NCBI GenBank assembly: GCA_024275895.1 | Contig: JAJRYE010000016.1 | Location: forward strand, 25,900-89,899 | DNA length: 64,000 nt | Source of the DNA: Alphaproteobacteria bacterium | Lineage (GTDB): Bacteria; Pseudomonadota; Alphaproteobacteria; Rhizobiales; BM303 | Reading direction: 5' to 3' | Part shown: one piece after another, positions 44,798 to 53,603 of the stretch | Numbering within the stretch: the first letter of the stretch is position 1 | How the letters are laid out: each line of letters starts with the position of its first letter | Program-made: the position numbers and the translations under genes | Notes under the pieces: generated by a model | Seen by the model: only the letters and a program-made list of their open reading frames with translations | Database searches by the model: none | Told to the model about the DNA's origin: nothing

Positions 44798-45190
44798 ATG
44801 AATGGCAGGGGAAAACAAACGCAAATCGGCCGCAATCAGGAACAAAAGGCAATCCCCGTATTGGGAGATATGCAGGCGACGGCCTTGCAGCGGCAGATCG
44901 AAAAAAGTGTCTCCAGCGCCTTCCATGTTCCAGAACGCGAGTTGCGCGCCCGCACCCGCCGCAAGGCCCATACCGCTTTTGCGCGTCAGGTGGCGATGTA
45001 TCTGGCCCATGTCGGCTGCGGCATGAGCTATAGCGAGGTCGGCCGCCTTTTTGGCCGCGACCGCACCACGGCGGCCCATGCTTGCCGACTCATCGAGGAC
45101 CGGCGCGATGATCCGGGGCTTGATCTTTCGCTCGATCATCTCGAACAGGCGGTTCGCCACTGGGCCGACCGCCGCATCATGCACTCTTGA
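44798..45190 (+). CDS. DnaA domain IV-like HTH protein, GafA/GafY-Z related
   Basis: This 130-residue protein lacks the ATPase of DnaA but carries a DnaA domain IV-type DNA-binding part: AFARQVAMYLAHVGCGMSYS, EVGRLFGRDRTTAAHACRLI (about residues 66-106). Such proteins sit beside DUF6456 genes in many alphaproteobacteria; in Rhodobacter the activator GafA combines related parts, and in Caulobacter GafY and GafZ are two separate proteins that activate the GTA cluster. A GAGGAGG ribosome site lies upstream. The gene is followed by the DUF6456 gene after 12 bases. Confidence 0.85.
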   Translation: MNGRGKQTQIGRNQEQKAIPVLGDMQATALQRQIEKSVSSAFHVPERELRARTRRKAHTAFARQVAMYLAHVGCGMSYSEVGRLFGRDRTTAAHACRLIEDRRDDPGLDLSLDHLEQAVRHWADRRIMHS

Positions 45191-45202
45191 GGGAGGAAAA
45201 AA

Positions 45203-46111
45203 ATGGCCCGTGTAAAACCACATCAGCCGGTCAGCCGTGAAATCAACCGCGAAGCCCGGCGGATTTTCAGATTGCTCGTCAAACCCGGGCGTTTTCTCGC
45301 CGGACTGGAAGGAAAAGACGGGCAATTTGGCGTCTTCAGCAGGAGACCCCGCAATTGCAGGGCCTCGGTCATCACCGCAAGGCCTTTTGTTGACGCTTTT
45401 ATCGCAAAAGGCTGGATCAGTGCCGAATCCCGGGATGAGTGGGTGCTGAACGATGCCGGCGCGGCTTGGCTGCGCCGCACCCAGGCCGTGGATGACCCCT
45501 TTCTCGCCCAGCACCGCCTGAGTTCAACCCGGGCGATTGAAGCTGCCAATGGTGCGCTTGAGATTTTACCAGTGAATGAAGGCGAGGACCCGCTTGGCTG
45601 GCTGCAGGCGCGCAAGGGAAGGGGCGGCAAGCCGCTGCTCGGCAGCGCCCAGCTGGAGGCGGGGCTGCGTCTTCGCCGTGATTTTACCCTTGGGCATTTC
45701 ACCCCGCGCATGACGGCAAGCTGGCAGCAAGCCGGACAGGGCCGCAAGGGCAGGCGAAACCGGGCAGGTGGCAGCGTTGAACTGAGTGACGCCGCCCTTG
45801 CCGCACGTCAGCGTTTCCGTAAAAGCCTTGCGGCGGTGGGGCCGGAACTCTCGGGCGTACTGGTGGATATCTGCTGTTATTTAACCGGGCTGGAGGATGC
45901 GGAAAAAATCAATGGCTGGCCACAGCGTTCCGGCAAACTGGTGCTGCAAATGGCCCTGAGCGCCCTTGCGCGCCATTATGGCCTGATATCGGATCAAGGC
46001 TCCGGCTGGCGAAATCCGGTGCGTCACTGGGGCGCGGAGGATTATCGCCCGCATTTTGACACTGATGCGGCGGGGGGTCAGGACGAAAGCGCCTTGTGCG
46101 CCTCATCCTGA
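45203..46111 (+). CDS. DUF6456 domain protein, GafA/GafYZ related
   Basis: A 302-residue protein with a strong ribosome site (GGGAGG). It has an N-terminal winged-helix-like part (EARRIFRLLVKPGRFLAG, then SVITARPFVDAFIAKGWIS) and the C-terminal DUF6456 domain, with LQARKGRGGKPLLGSAQLEA, LRRDFTLGHFTPRMTASW, AARQRFRKSLAAVGPELSG and LALMALSALARHYGL-like helices near the end. DUF6456 proteins contact the transcription machinery at GTA promoters in the species studied. It overlaps the convergent sufE gene by 34 bases. Confidence 0.88.
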   Translation: MARVKPHQPVSREINREARRIFRLLVKPGRFLAGLEGKDGQFGVFSRRPRNCRASVITARPFVDAFIAKGWISAESRDEWVLNDAGAAWLRRTQAVDDPFLAQHRLSSTRAIEAANGALEILPVNEGEDPLGWLQARKGRGGKPLLGSAQLEAGLRLRRDFTLGHFTPRMTASWQQAGQGRKGRRNRAGGSVELSDAALAARQRFRKSLAAVGPELSGVLVDICCYLTGLEDAEKINGWPQRSGKLVLQMALSALARHYGLISDQGSGWRNPVRHWGAEDYRPHFDTDAAGGQDESALCASS

Positions 46112-46503
46112 ATGCGCTTGACCATGGAGGCAAGACCGTTTGAGCGCTGCGGCGTCAAATGATCCTGAAGGCCGATCTTGCCCAGAATGGCCAGCCCGTC
46201 GGTTGCAAGAATTTCCGCCGCTGTTTTGCCGGAATAAACCTCCAGCAGAATAGACACCAGCCCGCGCACGATATGGGCGTCGGAATCGCCAATAAAATTC
46301 AGCACCGGGCTGCCGCCATCCTGACCCGGCTCAATCCGGGTATAGAGCCAGACCTGCGAGACGCAGCCATGCACTTTATTCTGCTCGTTTCGCTGCTCAT
46401 CCGGCAAGGGCTTCAGTTTGCGGCCCAGCTCAATGACATACTGGTACTTGTCTTCCCAGTCCTCAAGCAGTTCAAAATCTTCGATCAGTTGCTGAATTGA
46501 CAT
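46078..46503 (-). CDS. sufE: SufE family cysteine desulfurase activator
   Basis: SufE accepts sulfur from SufS for iron-sulfur cluster assembly. The 141-residue protein has the family start (IEDFELLEDWEDKYQYVIELG), the active cysteine in NKVHGCVSQVWLY (about residue 51) and the VYSGKTAAEILA segment. The suf operon itself is not in the window, as is common in Rhizobiales, where sufE stands beside a DUF5330 gene. Its 3' end overlaps the DUF6456 gene. Confidence 0.94.
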   Translation of the reverse strand: MSIQQLIEDFELLEDWEDKYQYVIELGRKLKPLPDEQRNEQNKVHGCVSQVWLYTRIEPGQDGGSPVLNFIGDSDAHIVRGLVSILLEVYSGKTAAEILATDGLAILGKIGLQDHLTPQRSNGLASMVKRIQDEAHKALSS

Positions 46504-46760
46504 CACATCTCACAAATGAATTTCATCCATGCAGACACATAGGCGTATTTGTTGCCCGGAACAATATGCCGGGAGAGATATAAAGGAAGGGAAAAAAAAT
46601 TCGCGCACCCGGATTACGGCAAAAGGGCAGGGGAAAGCCGCTTCCTGGGTGCGCGCCCCGGCAAACCGTGTTGCCGGTATTCAGTCAGGTTCAAAGCGAA
46701 CCTTGGGGGTATCTTTTCATCAACTGCCTGCCACAGTGGTATCAGACGCCTAAAGCGCGA

Positions 46761-47213
46761 TCAGGCGTTGTCGCCGGGGCCTTTCCATGCCGGTTCCAGA
46801 TCCTCGCGGCTCAGCGTATTTTGCGATTGCCGCTCCAGATTGCTTTTACCCGGCGAGGATCTCAGGCGATCGGCCCCGTCAATCGGGTCCATTTTACCCG
46901 CAATATCCGGTTGTGCACCGGAAACAGGCGCATTTTCAACCGCCGCTGTGTTTGTCCCCGCCGCCCATTCATAGAGCATGCTGGCGCCGTATTTGGCCTT
47001 GTCGGCAAAGACTTTCACCGCGTTTTGGCCGGTTTCACACACCGCCGGGTTGCGGCCACAAAATCCGACAAGATCGCTTGCCGTATCGCTGGCGGCCGAT
47101 ACAGCCTGATTCAGGGAGACTTTGCTCGCGCTGTCTTCAGCCTTGTCGTCGCGCCCGGTTGGAAGAAGAAGGATGACTATGGAGAGCCAGAAGGCTGTGC
47201 GTATAAGATTCAT
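46761..47213 (-). CDS. DUF5330 domain protein
   Basis: A 150-residue protein with an N-terminal hydrophobic segment (MNLIRTAFWLSIVILLLPTG), a conserved section QAVSAASDTASDLVGFCGR, NPAVCETGQNAVKVFADKAK with two cysteines, and a polar tail. This is the DUF5330 pattern (QAVxAAR, FCxR, CETG), found mainly in Rhizobiales. The function is unknown; the protein is probably membrane-anchored with a periplasmic tail. Neighbourhood with sufE is conserved. Confidence 0.85.
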   Translation of the reverse strand: MNLIRTAFWLSIVILLLPTGRDDKAEDSASKVSLNQAVSAASDTASDLVGFCGRNPAVCETGQNAVKVFADKAKYGASMLYEWAAGTNTAAVENAPVSGAQPDIAGKMDPIDGADRLRSSPGKSNLERQSQNTLSREDLEPAWKGPGDNA

Positions 47214-47810
47214 GGTTTTGCCCTTTTCCAGAAATAACGCCTGTTATGTTGTTGTTGCGTTACATGTGCAGGTTTACTTGTTTCGTGTTGTTGTTATGTC
47301 CAGAAATATAGAAAAGAGAGCTATAAAATAAATAAAGACCGATATGAATATTTAATTCAATATAGAATAATATTTACAAAAAAATTTATATACTAAAACT
47401 ATAAAACAATACGGCAGATATTCTCAAAAAAATTGCCTGAAATAAAAATAGGTTTTTCAGGGTTTTTTTGGAAAAATTTAGCTAAATTTCCACACCCTGA
47501 AACAGGTGGAAAACGGCGCTTTTTAAGGTTAAGCCTTTCGCTGCTGTGCTTCGGCAGGCGAGGTCATTCCTCGCAAGGCAGCCTGTCTGACCTTGCATTC
47601 GGGCTATCGCCAGTCGCACCGAAGTTCGTGGATATGGCGGGTAGGGGCGGCGAATCCGGGCGGAAAAATATTTCAAAAACGGACAAAAAAAGATTGCCGG
47701 ACATTATTTTCAGGTCGATCACCACCGTTTTTAGCATTCCTTAAGGCCGCGGCTGTAAGTTATCGCCATGAATAAAGGGACAGCGGCTGAAGAAGGGCAC
47801 GCTGCTAGGG
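47214..47810. other. 597-base gap, AT-rich, no supported gene
   Basis: The gap lies between the divergent DUF5330 and histidine kinase genes. The left 250 bases are strongly AT-rich (47290-47480) with many short A and T runs, the kind of DNA that MucR-type silencers or promoters use. The right half has normal composition. I see no convincing coding region, tRNA or T-run terminator. An open frame at 47433-47744 lacks a ribosome site and family resemblance. Confidence 0.5.
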
Positions 47811-49592
47811 ATGGTGAATATCAAGGAACATCTGGCGCGAATCCGCCTCTCGCTCGCAAGTTATGTGCATGAATCCGTGCGCGGTGATGAATTGCTGCGC
47901 ACCCGGCATCATTCTTTCATTTCTTCGCATCTGTTCAGCGGTCTGATGGCGCTTTGCGCTTTTCCGGTTTATCTGGCGATCGCCGGCAAGCCCGATGTGA
48001 TGGAATCTCTCGCCTTTATCTGGCTGTTGACGCCCATTGGCATCGCGGCGTTTTTATCGCGCACCGGAAAGCTTGAAGCCGCGCATCTCATCTCCGCCGC
48101 CAATTTAACGGCGCTTGTCGTCTTTGTCGCCGCCATAACCGGCGGAGTTCAGTCCTTTATTATTGCCTGGCTGATCGTGATTCCGGTCGAGGCGTCTCTA
48201 TCGGCCTCGCGGCGAACTGTGATCGCGGCGCTGCTGCTGGCCTGCGCCGCGCTGGTGGGACTCTTTCTTGCCGGCGAGACGGGAATACTGCCGCCGCCGC
48301 GCCATTTTGATGTCTCGATGGGCGCCCTGCTGGCCATCGGCGTCATGTCGGCGATCATCTATGTCGGCGGCATAGCGGTGAATGTGGAAAAACTGCACCG
48401 CCAGTCCGCCTGCGCGATCAAGGAGGGCGAGTCGCGCTACCGCCTGCTGGCTGAAAACGCCACCGATCTTATCTCGCGTCATTCTCATAACGGTCATGCG
48501 ATGTTTGTATCCCATGCCGCCAACACGCTGCTCGGCCGCCCGCCGGAGCAATTGACCGGTGACGGGTTGTTTGAACAGGTTCATATTCTTGACCGTCCCG
48601 CTTTCCTCAGCGCCATCTCCGGGGCCTATGTCTCCGGCGAGCCGGTTTCGGTCGAGTACCGTTTGCACAAGAGCAGCCCCGATGAGGCAAACGGCCAATA
48701 TATATGGGTTGAAATGCGATGTCGCATGGATGCAAACGGCGATATCGTTGCCGTTACCCGTGATATTTCCGATTACAAGGCGCAGGAGCAGAAAATAATT
48801 GAAGCCCGCGACAATGCCGAACGCGCCAATGTGGCGAAATCCCAATTCCTCGCCAATATCAGCCACGAACTGCGCACGCCGTTAAATGCGATTATCGGCT
48901 TTTCCGAGATTATGAATCAGGAATTGTTCGGCAAGCTGGAGAACGAACGGCACAAGGAATATTCAATGCTCATCCACCAGAGCGGCGAGCATCTGCTGCA
49001 ACTGGTCAATGACCTGCTGAATATGTCAAAGCTTGAGGCGGGCAAATACACATTATGCCGGGAGGAATTTGATCTTAAAGAGCTGATCCGGACCGTGCAC
49101 AAGATCATCCAGCCCTCGGCAGAGGAGCAAAATCTGCTTGTGGAAGAAGATCTGGCTGAAAATATCGGCCCGTTCAACGCCGATAAACGCGCCTGCCGCC
49201 AGATTTTTCTCAATCTGCTGGCAAATGCGGTCAAATTCAGCAAGCCGGGCGGCAAAATTACCCTTCATGCCTACCGCCAGAGCGGCAATATCGCTATTGC
49301 CATCTCCGATCAGGGCATCGGCATAGCGCCGGATGATATCAAGCGTCTCGGCCGTCCCTTCGAGCAGGCGGACAGCTCCTATGACCGTCACTATGAAGGC
49401 ACCGGACTTGGTCTTTCCATCGTCAAGGGGCTGCTCCACCTGCATGGCGGTGCCATGCATATTGACAGCGAGCCGGGTAGGGGAACAACGGTCACGGTCA
49501 CTTTTCCGCAAGAGGCGCAAGTCACAATGCTGCATGGTGGTGCAGACGGAAAAAACAATGTGACCCCCATGTCTTCACGCTTTTCAGCCTGA
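47811..49592 (+). CDS. Membrane PAS sensor histidine kinase (DivJ/PdhS-like)
   Basis: A 593-residue hybrid of about six transmembrane segments (residues 40-200), a PAS domain (about 215-325), a dimerisation/phosphoacceptor helix SQFLANISHELRTPLNAIIG with H352, and the ATPase with N box NLLANAVKFSK, G1 DQGIGIAPDD and G2 GTGLGLSIVKGL. The layout fits the DivJ/PleC/PdhS group that phosphorylates DivK in alphaproteobacterial cell-cycle control; which of these it is cannot be told from sequence. No response regulator is adjacent, as expected for that pathway. A repeat element starts immediately after the TGA stop. Confidence 0.88.
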   Translation: MVNIKEHLARIRLSLASYVHESVRGDELLRTRHHSFISSHLFSGLMALCAFPVYLAIAGKPDVMESLAFIWLLTPIGIAAFLSRTGKLEAAHLISAANLTALVVFVAAITGGVQSFIIAWLIVIPVEASLSASRRTVIAALLLACAALVGLFLAGETGILPPPRHFDVSMGALLAIGVMSAIIYVGGIAVNVEKLHRQSACAIKEGESRYRLLAENATDLISRHSHNGHAMFVSHAANTLLGRPPEQLTGDGLFEQVHILDRPAFLSAISGAYVSGEPVSVEYRLHKSSPDEANGQYIWVEMRCRMDANGDIVAVTRDISDYKAQEQKIIEARDNAERANVAKSQFLANISHELRTPLNAIIGFSEIMNQELFGKLENERHKEYSMLIHQSGEHLLQLVNDLLNMSKLEAGKYTLCREEFDLKELIRTVHKIIQPSAEEQNLLVEEDLAENIGPFNADKRACRQIFLNLLANAVKFSKPGGKITLHAYRQSGNIAIAISDQGIGIAPDDIKRLGRPFEQADSSYDRHYEGTGLGLSIVKGLLHLHGGAMHIDSEPGRGTTVTVTFPQEAQVTMLHGGADGKNNVTPMSSRFSA

Positions 49593-49700
49593 TAGAACAT
49601 GTCATGTTTAATCGGCGCCGGCCCGCTCCCCCACCCTGCCACCCATGCCATTGTTAAACTGTGGGTAGACGGGTTGGGGATCTGGCCGGAGCCAAATCAG
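49593..49700. repeat. Diverged post-stop element plus imperfect large hairpin
   Basis: Directly after the TGA come TAGAACATGTCATGTTTAATC and GGCGCCGG, a diverged form of the 20-mer found at 29631. Then left arm 49623-49645 and imperfect right arm 49662-49685 form the same hairpin as 29666-29727, but with the 16-base loop inverted (TGCCATTGTTAAACTG here). Confidence 0.65.
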
Positions 49701-49857
49701 AATAAACAAGACACGCCCCAGCCAATCCGGTTGCAAAATAATCCACGCCGGAAAGAACCCTGTTAGAACTTTATTAACGTTAATGGGCGTTAACTCGAAG
49801 AAGTCGAACAACGAGGAGAGCGTTTCTTCGCGCTTTTGACTTCATATGGAGGCCGCT

Positions 49858-50061
49858 ATGGGTATAGTGCTTCAGTTTCAATCCCTTCCGCCAAGCCTGA
49901 GGCGGAGCATGTCGCAATTGCACAACCAGATCAGATCGGGCAAGGGCAAGAAGGCGGAAATCGTTATTTTTCCCGGCACCCGCCACGAGTATGGCTTTTC
50001 GCAAAAAAACGAACTTCAGCCCGGCGCCCATTGCCGGACCGGTGAAGGGCCGGCCGAGTAA
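49858..50061 (+). CDS. Small hypothetical protein (67 aa)
   Basis: An ATG at 49858 with an ideal GGAGG ribosome site 6 bases upstream opens a 67-residue frame with a beta-rich, polar sequence (MGIVLQFQSLPPSLRRSMSQ, then KAEIVIFPGTRHEYGF). I recognise no family. It precedes a lipoprotein gene by 33 bases on the same strand, suggesting co-transcription. Support is the ribosome site and position only. Confidence 0.5.
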   Translation: MGIVLQFQSLPPSLRRSMSQLHNQIRSGKGKKAEIVIFPGTRHEYGFSQKNELQPGAHCRTGEGPAE

Positions 50062-50094
50062 ACCTATTTATTTTTTTCTTTCAGGGCAGGGCAG

Positions 50095-50847
50095 ATGAAA
50101 TCTGTAATCTGGATAGCGCTTCTGGGCGCTGGTGTCTCTGCCTGTTCAGGGACCGGGGACTTTGGCCGCAAGCCCTATTCGGTTCTTGACGATAAAATCA
50201 TTCCCGTCATCAGCAAGGGCGCAAAGCAAAGCCGCGGCAAGCCTGTCTCCTGGTATCCGTTAACCGCCGCCGAGCGCCGGATGCGCCAGTCGGCGGATTC
50301 ACTGGTAATGCCCTATGGCCGGCCGGTTTTCCTTGAGCCGTCGATCAGGCGCATCGAGCGTGCTGCCATGCTCACCAACACAATCGCCTGGAATGCGCCG
50401 GAACGATATCTTTCGCGCCTGAAACGTGAAAAATTCGCCAGCGGAGAGGCCCGCATCCGGTTTATTGAAAAGCATATCTTGCAAGATCAATGGCAGTTCA
50501 GGAATTTCACAACGCAAGTTTGGCATGTGATTGCGGCGGATAAAAAACGCCTTGCCGCGCTCTTTGCTATGCGGGACAAGCGCCTTGAGGATTTTGACAA
50601 TACGCTTGGAAGGGTGGCGGAAAACCGCTCGATCATACGTGTAACCCTGCGCGCTCTTGCCTTGCGCATGCGCGGATATGACAAGGCGCTCCGCCTGACG
50701 CAACTGCAATACCCTGATATATCAATAGATGAGACCGGTGCGAAGCTGATTGAACTCAAATCACAAGCGGACAAAACCGCCGCCCGGGCGCGGCCATACC
50801 TGAGTAAAGGCGGACGCCGTAACGGCAGAGGACCGGTTGCCCTTTAA
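50095..50847 (+). CDS. Putative lipoprotein (250 aa)
   Basis: The N-terminal MKSVIWIALLGAGVSAC has a lipobox with Cys17, predicting a lipid-anchored periplasmic protein. The mature part is basic and helical, with YPLTAAERRMRQSADSLVMP, IRFIEKHILQDQWQFRNF and RVTLRALALRMRGYDKALRL. I recognise no family. It converges on the first B gene of the tandem modules with 15 bases between stops. Confidence 0.75.
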   Translation: MKSVIWIALLGAGVSACSGTGDFGRKPYSVLDDKIIPVISKGAKQSRGKPVSWYPLTAAERRMRQSADSLVMPYGRPVFLEPSIRRIERAAMLTNTIAWNAPERYLSRLKREKFASGEARIRFIEKHILQDQWQFRNFTTQVWHVIAADKKRLAALFAMRDKRLEDFDNTLGRVAENRSIIRVTLRALALRMRGYDKALRLTQLQYPDISIDETGAKLIELKSQADKTAARARPYLSKGGRRNGRGPVAL

Positions 50848-50862
50848 AGCTGGCCGTTACCC

Positions 50863-51984
50863 TTAGAATGTCAAAACTTCGGTAATTACGCCATTGATCC
50901 GCGTGGTCATGGTCACCTTGCCGCCGCGTTTTTCGGTGATGACTTCAATTGTGTTGCCATCGGCGTCGTTATATTTCTGCACTTTTCTGGCGGATTGCGC
51001 CGGCTTGACAGGCGCCGCCGCGGATGCCGCCGCTTGCAGTATATTCGCCATGGCCTCAAGATTGCCGAGCAACACGCCCTCAATTTTCCCGCCGGATTTG
51101 ATATTCATATACAAGAACAATGTGGGCGCTATGGGCGACGATAAAATGACGCTGTAGGTTTGCTGTTTTTTTAAATACCAGTTTTCCCCGAAGGTTTTTA
51201 TGATTTCGGGGCGCAAATCAACAAGCAAGCCGGCATGCCGGCTGTAAGACGCCAGTTTCTTTTTATCTTTGATGATCGCATCATATTTCACTTTGGCAAA
51301 AGCGCCGGACAAAGCCGGTCCGCTATTGTCTTTGGCGATATAATTGACCGCCAACTCCAGTCTTGCTCTCATACGCAGCTTGACGCGCAAGAGATCAGAG
51401 GCGCTCTCGGCATCGCTCAATAATAACCAGGACATATATTCGCGGATGTCCGCGCCCGTCATCCGAGCCCTCATATTTTTGTAATATGAGTAAATATTCC
51501 GTAGAATTCTGCCCCTTTGCCGCAGCCAGACAGGAATAACAGACGCTCTGGTCAAGGTGAATTGCGGCGTGATCTCTCCCCGGACGCGCTCGCCAGACGC
51601 CAAATAAAAATTCTCTATCTTCCAGATTTGCGCCCTTTTCCTCCACTGCGTCAGCAGCGCACCATCGACCCAGGGATTAAAGTAAATAACATAAAAATCT
51701 GAGTTTCTCGCCTTGGGAACCAGCATGGAGAAGGCGAAAAAATGGCTCAGTTGCCGGTCTTTTCTGTCGAAGTAAGGCGCAATGGCCGCGTTCCACTTTG
51801 CCAGCGCATTCGGACTCATGAATTTGGCGGCGGCCACATCGTGACCTATTGTCATCTCGTTGCGAAACCTCTCGAAAACACTCATTTTGATTGTTTCCGA
51901 AAACGCGCTCCCGGCGGCAAGGAGAGCGCCAGCAAACACAAATGCGGCAAGATTTCTGATAACTGTGCCTGTTTTCCCGGTCAT
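50863..51984 (-). CDS. Exported protein B2 of the tandem A/B module (373 aa)
   Basis: I do not recognise this family. A signal peptide (LAAFVFAGALLAAGSAFSE) implies export. Conserved marks shared with the paralogue at 53604 are FERFR, YFNPWVDG, YLASGERVRG, DLLRVKLR, KKKLASYSRHA and the C-terminal TEKRGGKVTMTTRINGVITE plus VLTF. No catalytic motif is obvious; the amount of beta-prone sequence and the conserved tail suggest a folded periplasmic or secreted domain. It is the last gene of the four-gene minus-strand run. Its last 73 coding and flanking bases are identical to those of the paralogue. Confidence 0.82.
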   Translation of the reverse strand: MTGKTGTVIRNLAAFVFAGALLAAGSAFSETIKMSVFERFRNEMTIGHDVAAAKFMSPNALAKWNAAIAPYFDRKDRQLSHFFAFSMLVPKARNSDFYVIYFNPWVDGALLTQWRKRAQIWKIENFYLASGERVRGEITPQFTLTRASVIPVWLRQRGRILRNIYSYYKNMRARMTGADIREYMSWLLLSDAESASDLLRVKLRMRARLELAVNYIAKDNSGPALSGAFAKVKYDAIIKDKKKLASYSRHAGLLVDLRPEIIKTFGENWYLKKQQTYSVILSSPIAPTLFLYMNIKSGGKIEGVLLGNLEAMANILQAAASAAAPVKPAQSARKVQKYNDADGNTIEVITEKRGGKVTMTTRINGVITEVLTF

Positions 51985-52057
51985 TACCTTTTTCCTGCTT
52001 ATAAAATCCAGTTTGACAATGTACCGCCAGCGCCGCGCTCCTTACTGTCCACAGGCC

Positions 52058-53452
52058 CTAAGGAGAATAGGCATCCAGATGACCGGCATAGTAATCCCGG
52101 GCGACCTCCTTCACGCTGCCACTGGGAAAAGCGTCATAGAGCAGCCCGGCGGCAACACCGCCGGTTAAAGCCCCCCCAACGCCAAGGACCGGAACGGATA
52201 TTACACCCACGACCGCGCCCAGACCTCCGGTAGGCAATGCGGCGGAAGCGGCAACGAGCGCCCCGGCGGCCACACCGGCCTGTGCTCCAAGCAAGGATCC
52301 GATACTGATCGCCGCGGTTCTCATATATCTGTCAACACTCTTACTGTATTCGCGGGAATTGGTGGCATACATCATATCTTGGGAAGCCCATGTAAGATTT
52401 CCAATCGTCATTATGCCCCCAAGATCGCTGATTTGATTTCCAACCGCCCGGGAACCTCTGATGGTGTTCAGAAGGCTTGAGGTCCTTGCCGCTTCACTGG
52501 GAGAAATCGAGCTGATGACACCAAGGCCGCGCGCCCCTGCGAGCCCGCCGGGAATGCCATCGGTCAGATATCCCGAAATGGTGTTCAGGCCGCCGGCTAT
52601 TGTATCAAATGTTGACGAATTTGGCCCTCTGGCGGCAACCGCCGCCGGAGAGGCCGGTTCCAATGCCGGAACAGATGGCGCCGGGGCCGGTCCAAATGCC
52701 GGAACTGACGGTGTCCGGGCCGGTCCAGATGCCGGGATGGCCGGCACTGGAGTCGGAACCGACTCTGGCCGGGCCGGGGCTTTTGCCGGAGCCGGTGGTC
52801 TTGGGCCCACACTTCGCGGCGGAAATGGCGTATCGAAAAGACCCGGAGGGGCATCGGATCGACCCGATCCCTCCGGCGGTGGTGTTCCGCCGGGTCCTAT
52901 CACGACAACGGGCGGCCGCGGCCTCGGGGTAACATCGCGCGGCGGAAACGGAGTATCGAAGAGACCGGGGGGAGAATCGGGGCCATCAGGTTTCACCGCC
53001 GGAGGCTCAGGCGATCCCGGCCCCGTGACCGGCCCCGCTCTTCGCGGAGTTGAAGGCCCTGTCCCCACAACCCGGCCCGGCCGGGAAGGAACCTTCCTGA
53101 CTCGCTTGATTCGCTTGATTCTTTTGCGCTTTTTACGTTTGACCTTTTTAACGCTTTTACGTTTGGCTTTAGCACCCTTGCGTCCGGCCAGATAGGAATC
53201 GGCGTCTGGCGGAGCACTCCTGATTCTCTTGCGATGAGCGCGCAATCTGCGCATTTTTTTTCCGAAATAATTCTTGCGGACACGCACACCCGTGACATCG
53301 TCACTGCCGCCCCCGCCCTCGGCGCCGCCCCCGCCATGTCCCTCGCTCGCATAGGAACCGGTTGCAAGAGCCAGCACTCCGAAGCCAAAAACCAGCCCGG
53401 CCAGCAGAAATTTGCGGATATGACTGACACACGCCAATACCGAGATGCTCAT
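52058..53452 (-). CDS. Exported low-complexity protein A2 of the tandem A/B module (464 aa)
   Basis: The start is ATG 53452 (GGAGGG upstream). A signal peptide ends near SYASEG; then follow a glycine run (HGGGGAEGGGG), a very basic stretch about residues 58-130 (KRKSVKKVKRKKRKRIKR), a proline-rich linker with PPGLFDTPFPPR twice, and a C-terminal hydrophobic glycine/alanine region with many glycines (VSVPVLGVGGALTGGVAAGL). No known domain. Composition differs from the neighbouring genes and the repeated proline segments suggest fast evolution. The basic part could bind polyanions; that is inference. Confidence 0.78.
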   Translation of the reverse strand: MSISVLACVSHIRKFLLAGLVFGFGVLALATGSYASEGHGGGGAEGGGGSDDVTGVRVRKNYFGKKMRRLRAHRKRIRSAPPDADSYLAGRKGAKAKRKSVKKVKRKKRKRIKRIKRVRKVPSRPGRVVGTGPSTPRRAGPVTGPGSPEPPAVKPDGPDSPPGLFDTPFPPRDVTPRPRPPVVVIGPGGTPPPEGSGRSDAPPGLFDTPFPPRSVGPRPPAPAKAPARPESVPTPVPAIPASGPARTPSVPAFGPAPAPSVPALEPASPAAVAARGPNSSTFDTIAGGLNTISGYLTDGIPGGLAGARGLGVISSISPSEAARTSSLLNTIRGSRAVGNQISDLGGIMTIGNLTWASQDMMYATNSREYSKSVDRYMRTAAISIGSLLGAQAGVAAGALVAASAALPTGGLGAVVGVISVPVLGVGGALTGGVAAGLLYDAFPSGSVKEVARDYYAGHLDAYSP

Positions 53453-53603
53453 CACGACCCTCCCTGCCTCCCTGCTATGTCCACACGGCCATAGTGCCGT
53501 GATTATAAACTATTTTGGCAATAAATCAACCTGTCCGGCACCGGCAGGGCAAGGGGTAAAGTGTTGTGCACCGTGCCGGTTGCTGAAAAAAGCGCCCCGG
53601 CGA

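Noticed and set aside
47433..47744. 103-codon frame in the AT-rich gap before the histidine kinase
   Set aside because: No ribosome site, no family resemblance, and half of it lies in low-complexity AT-rich DNA.
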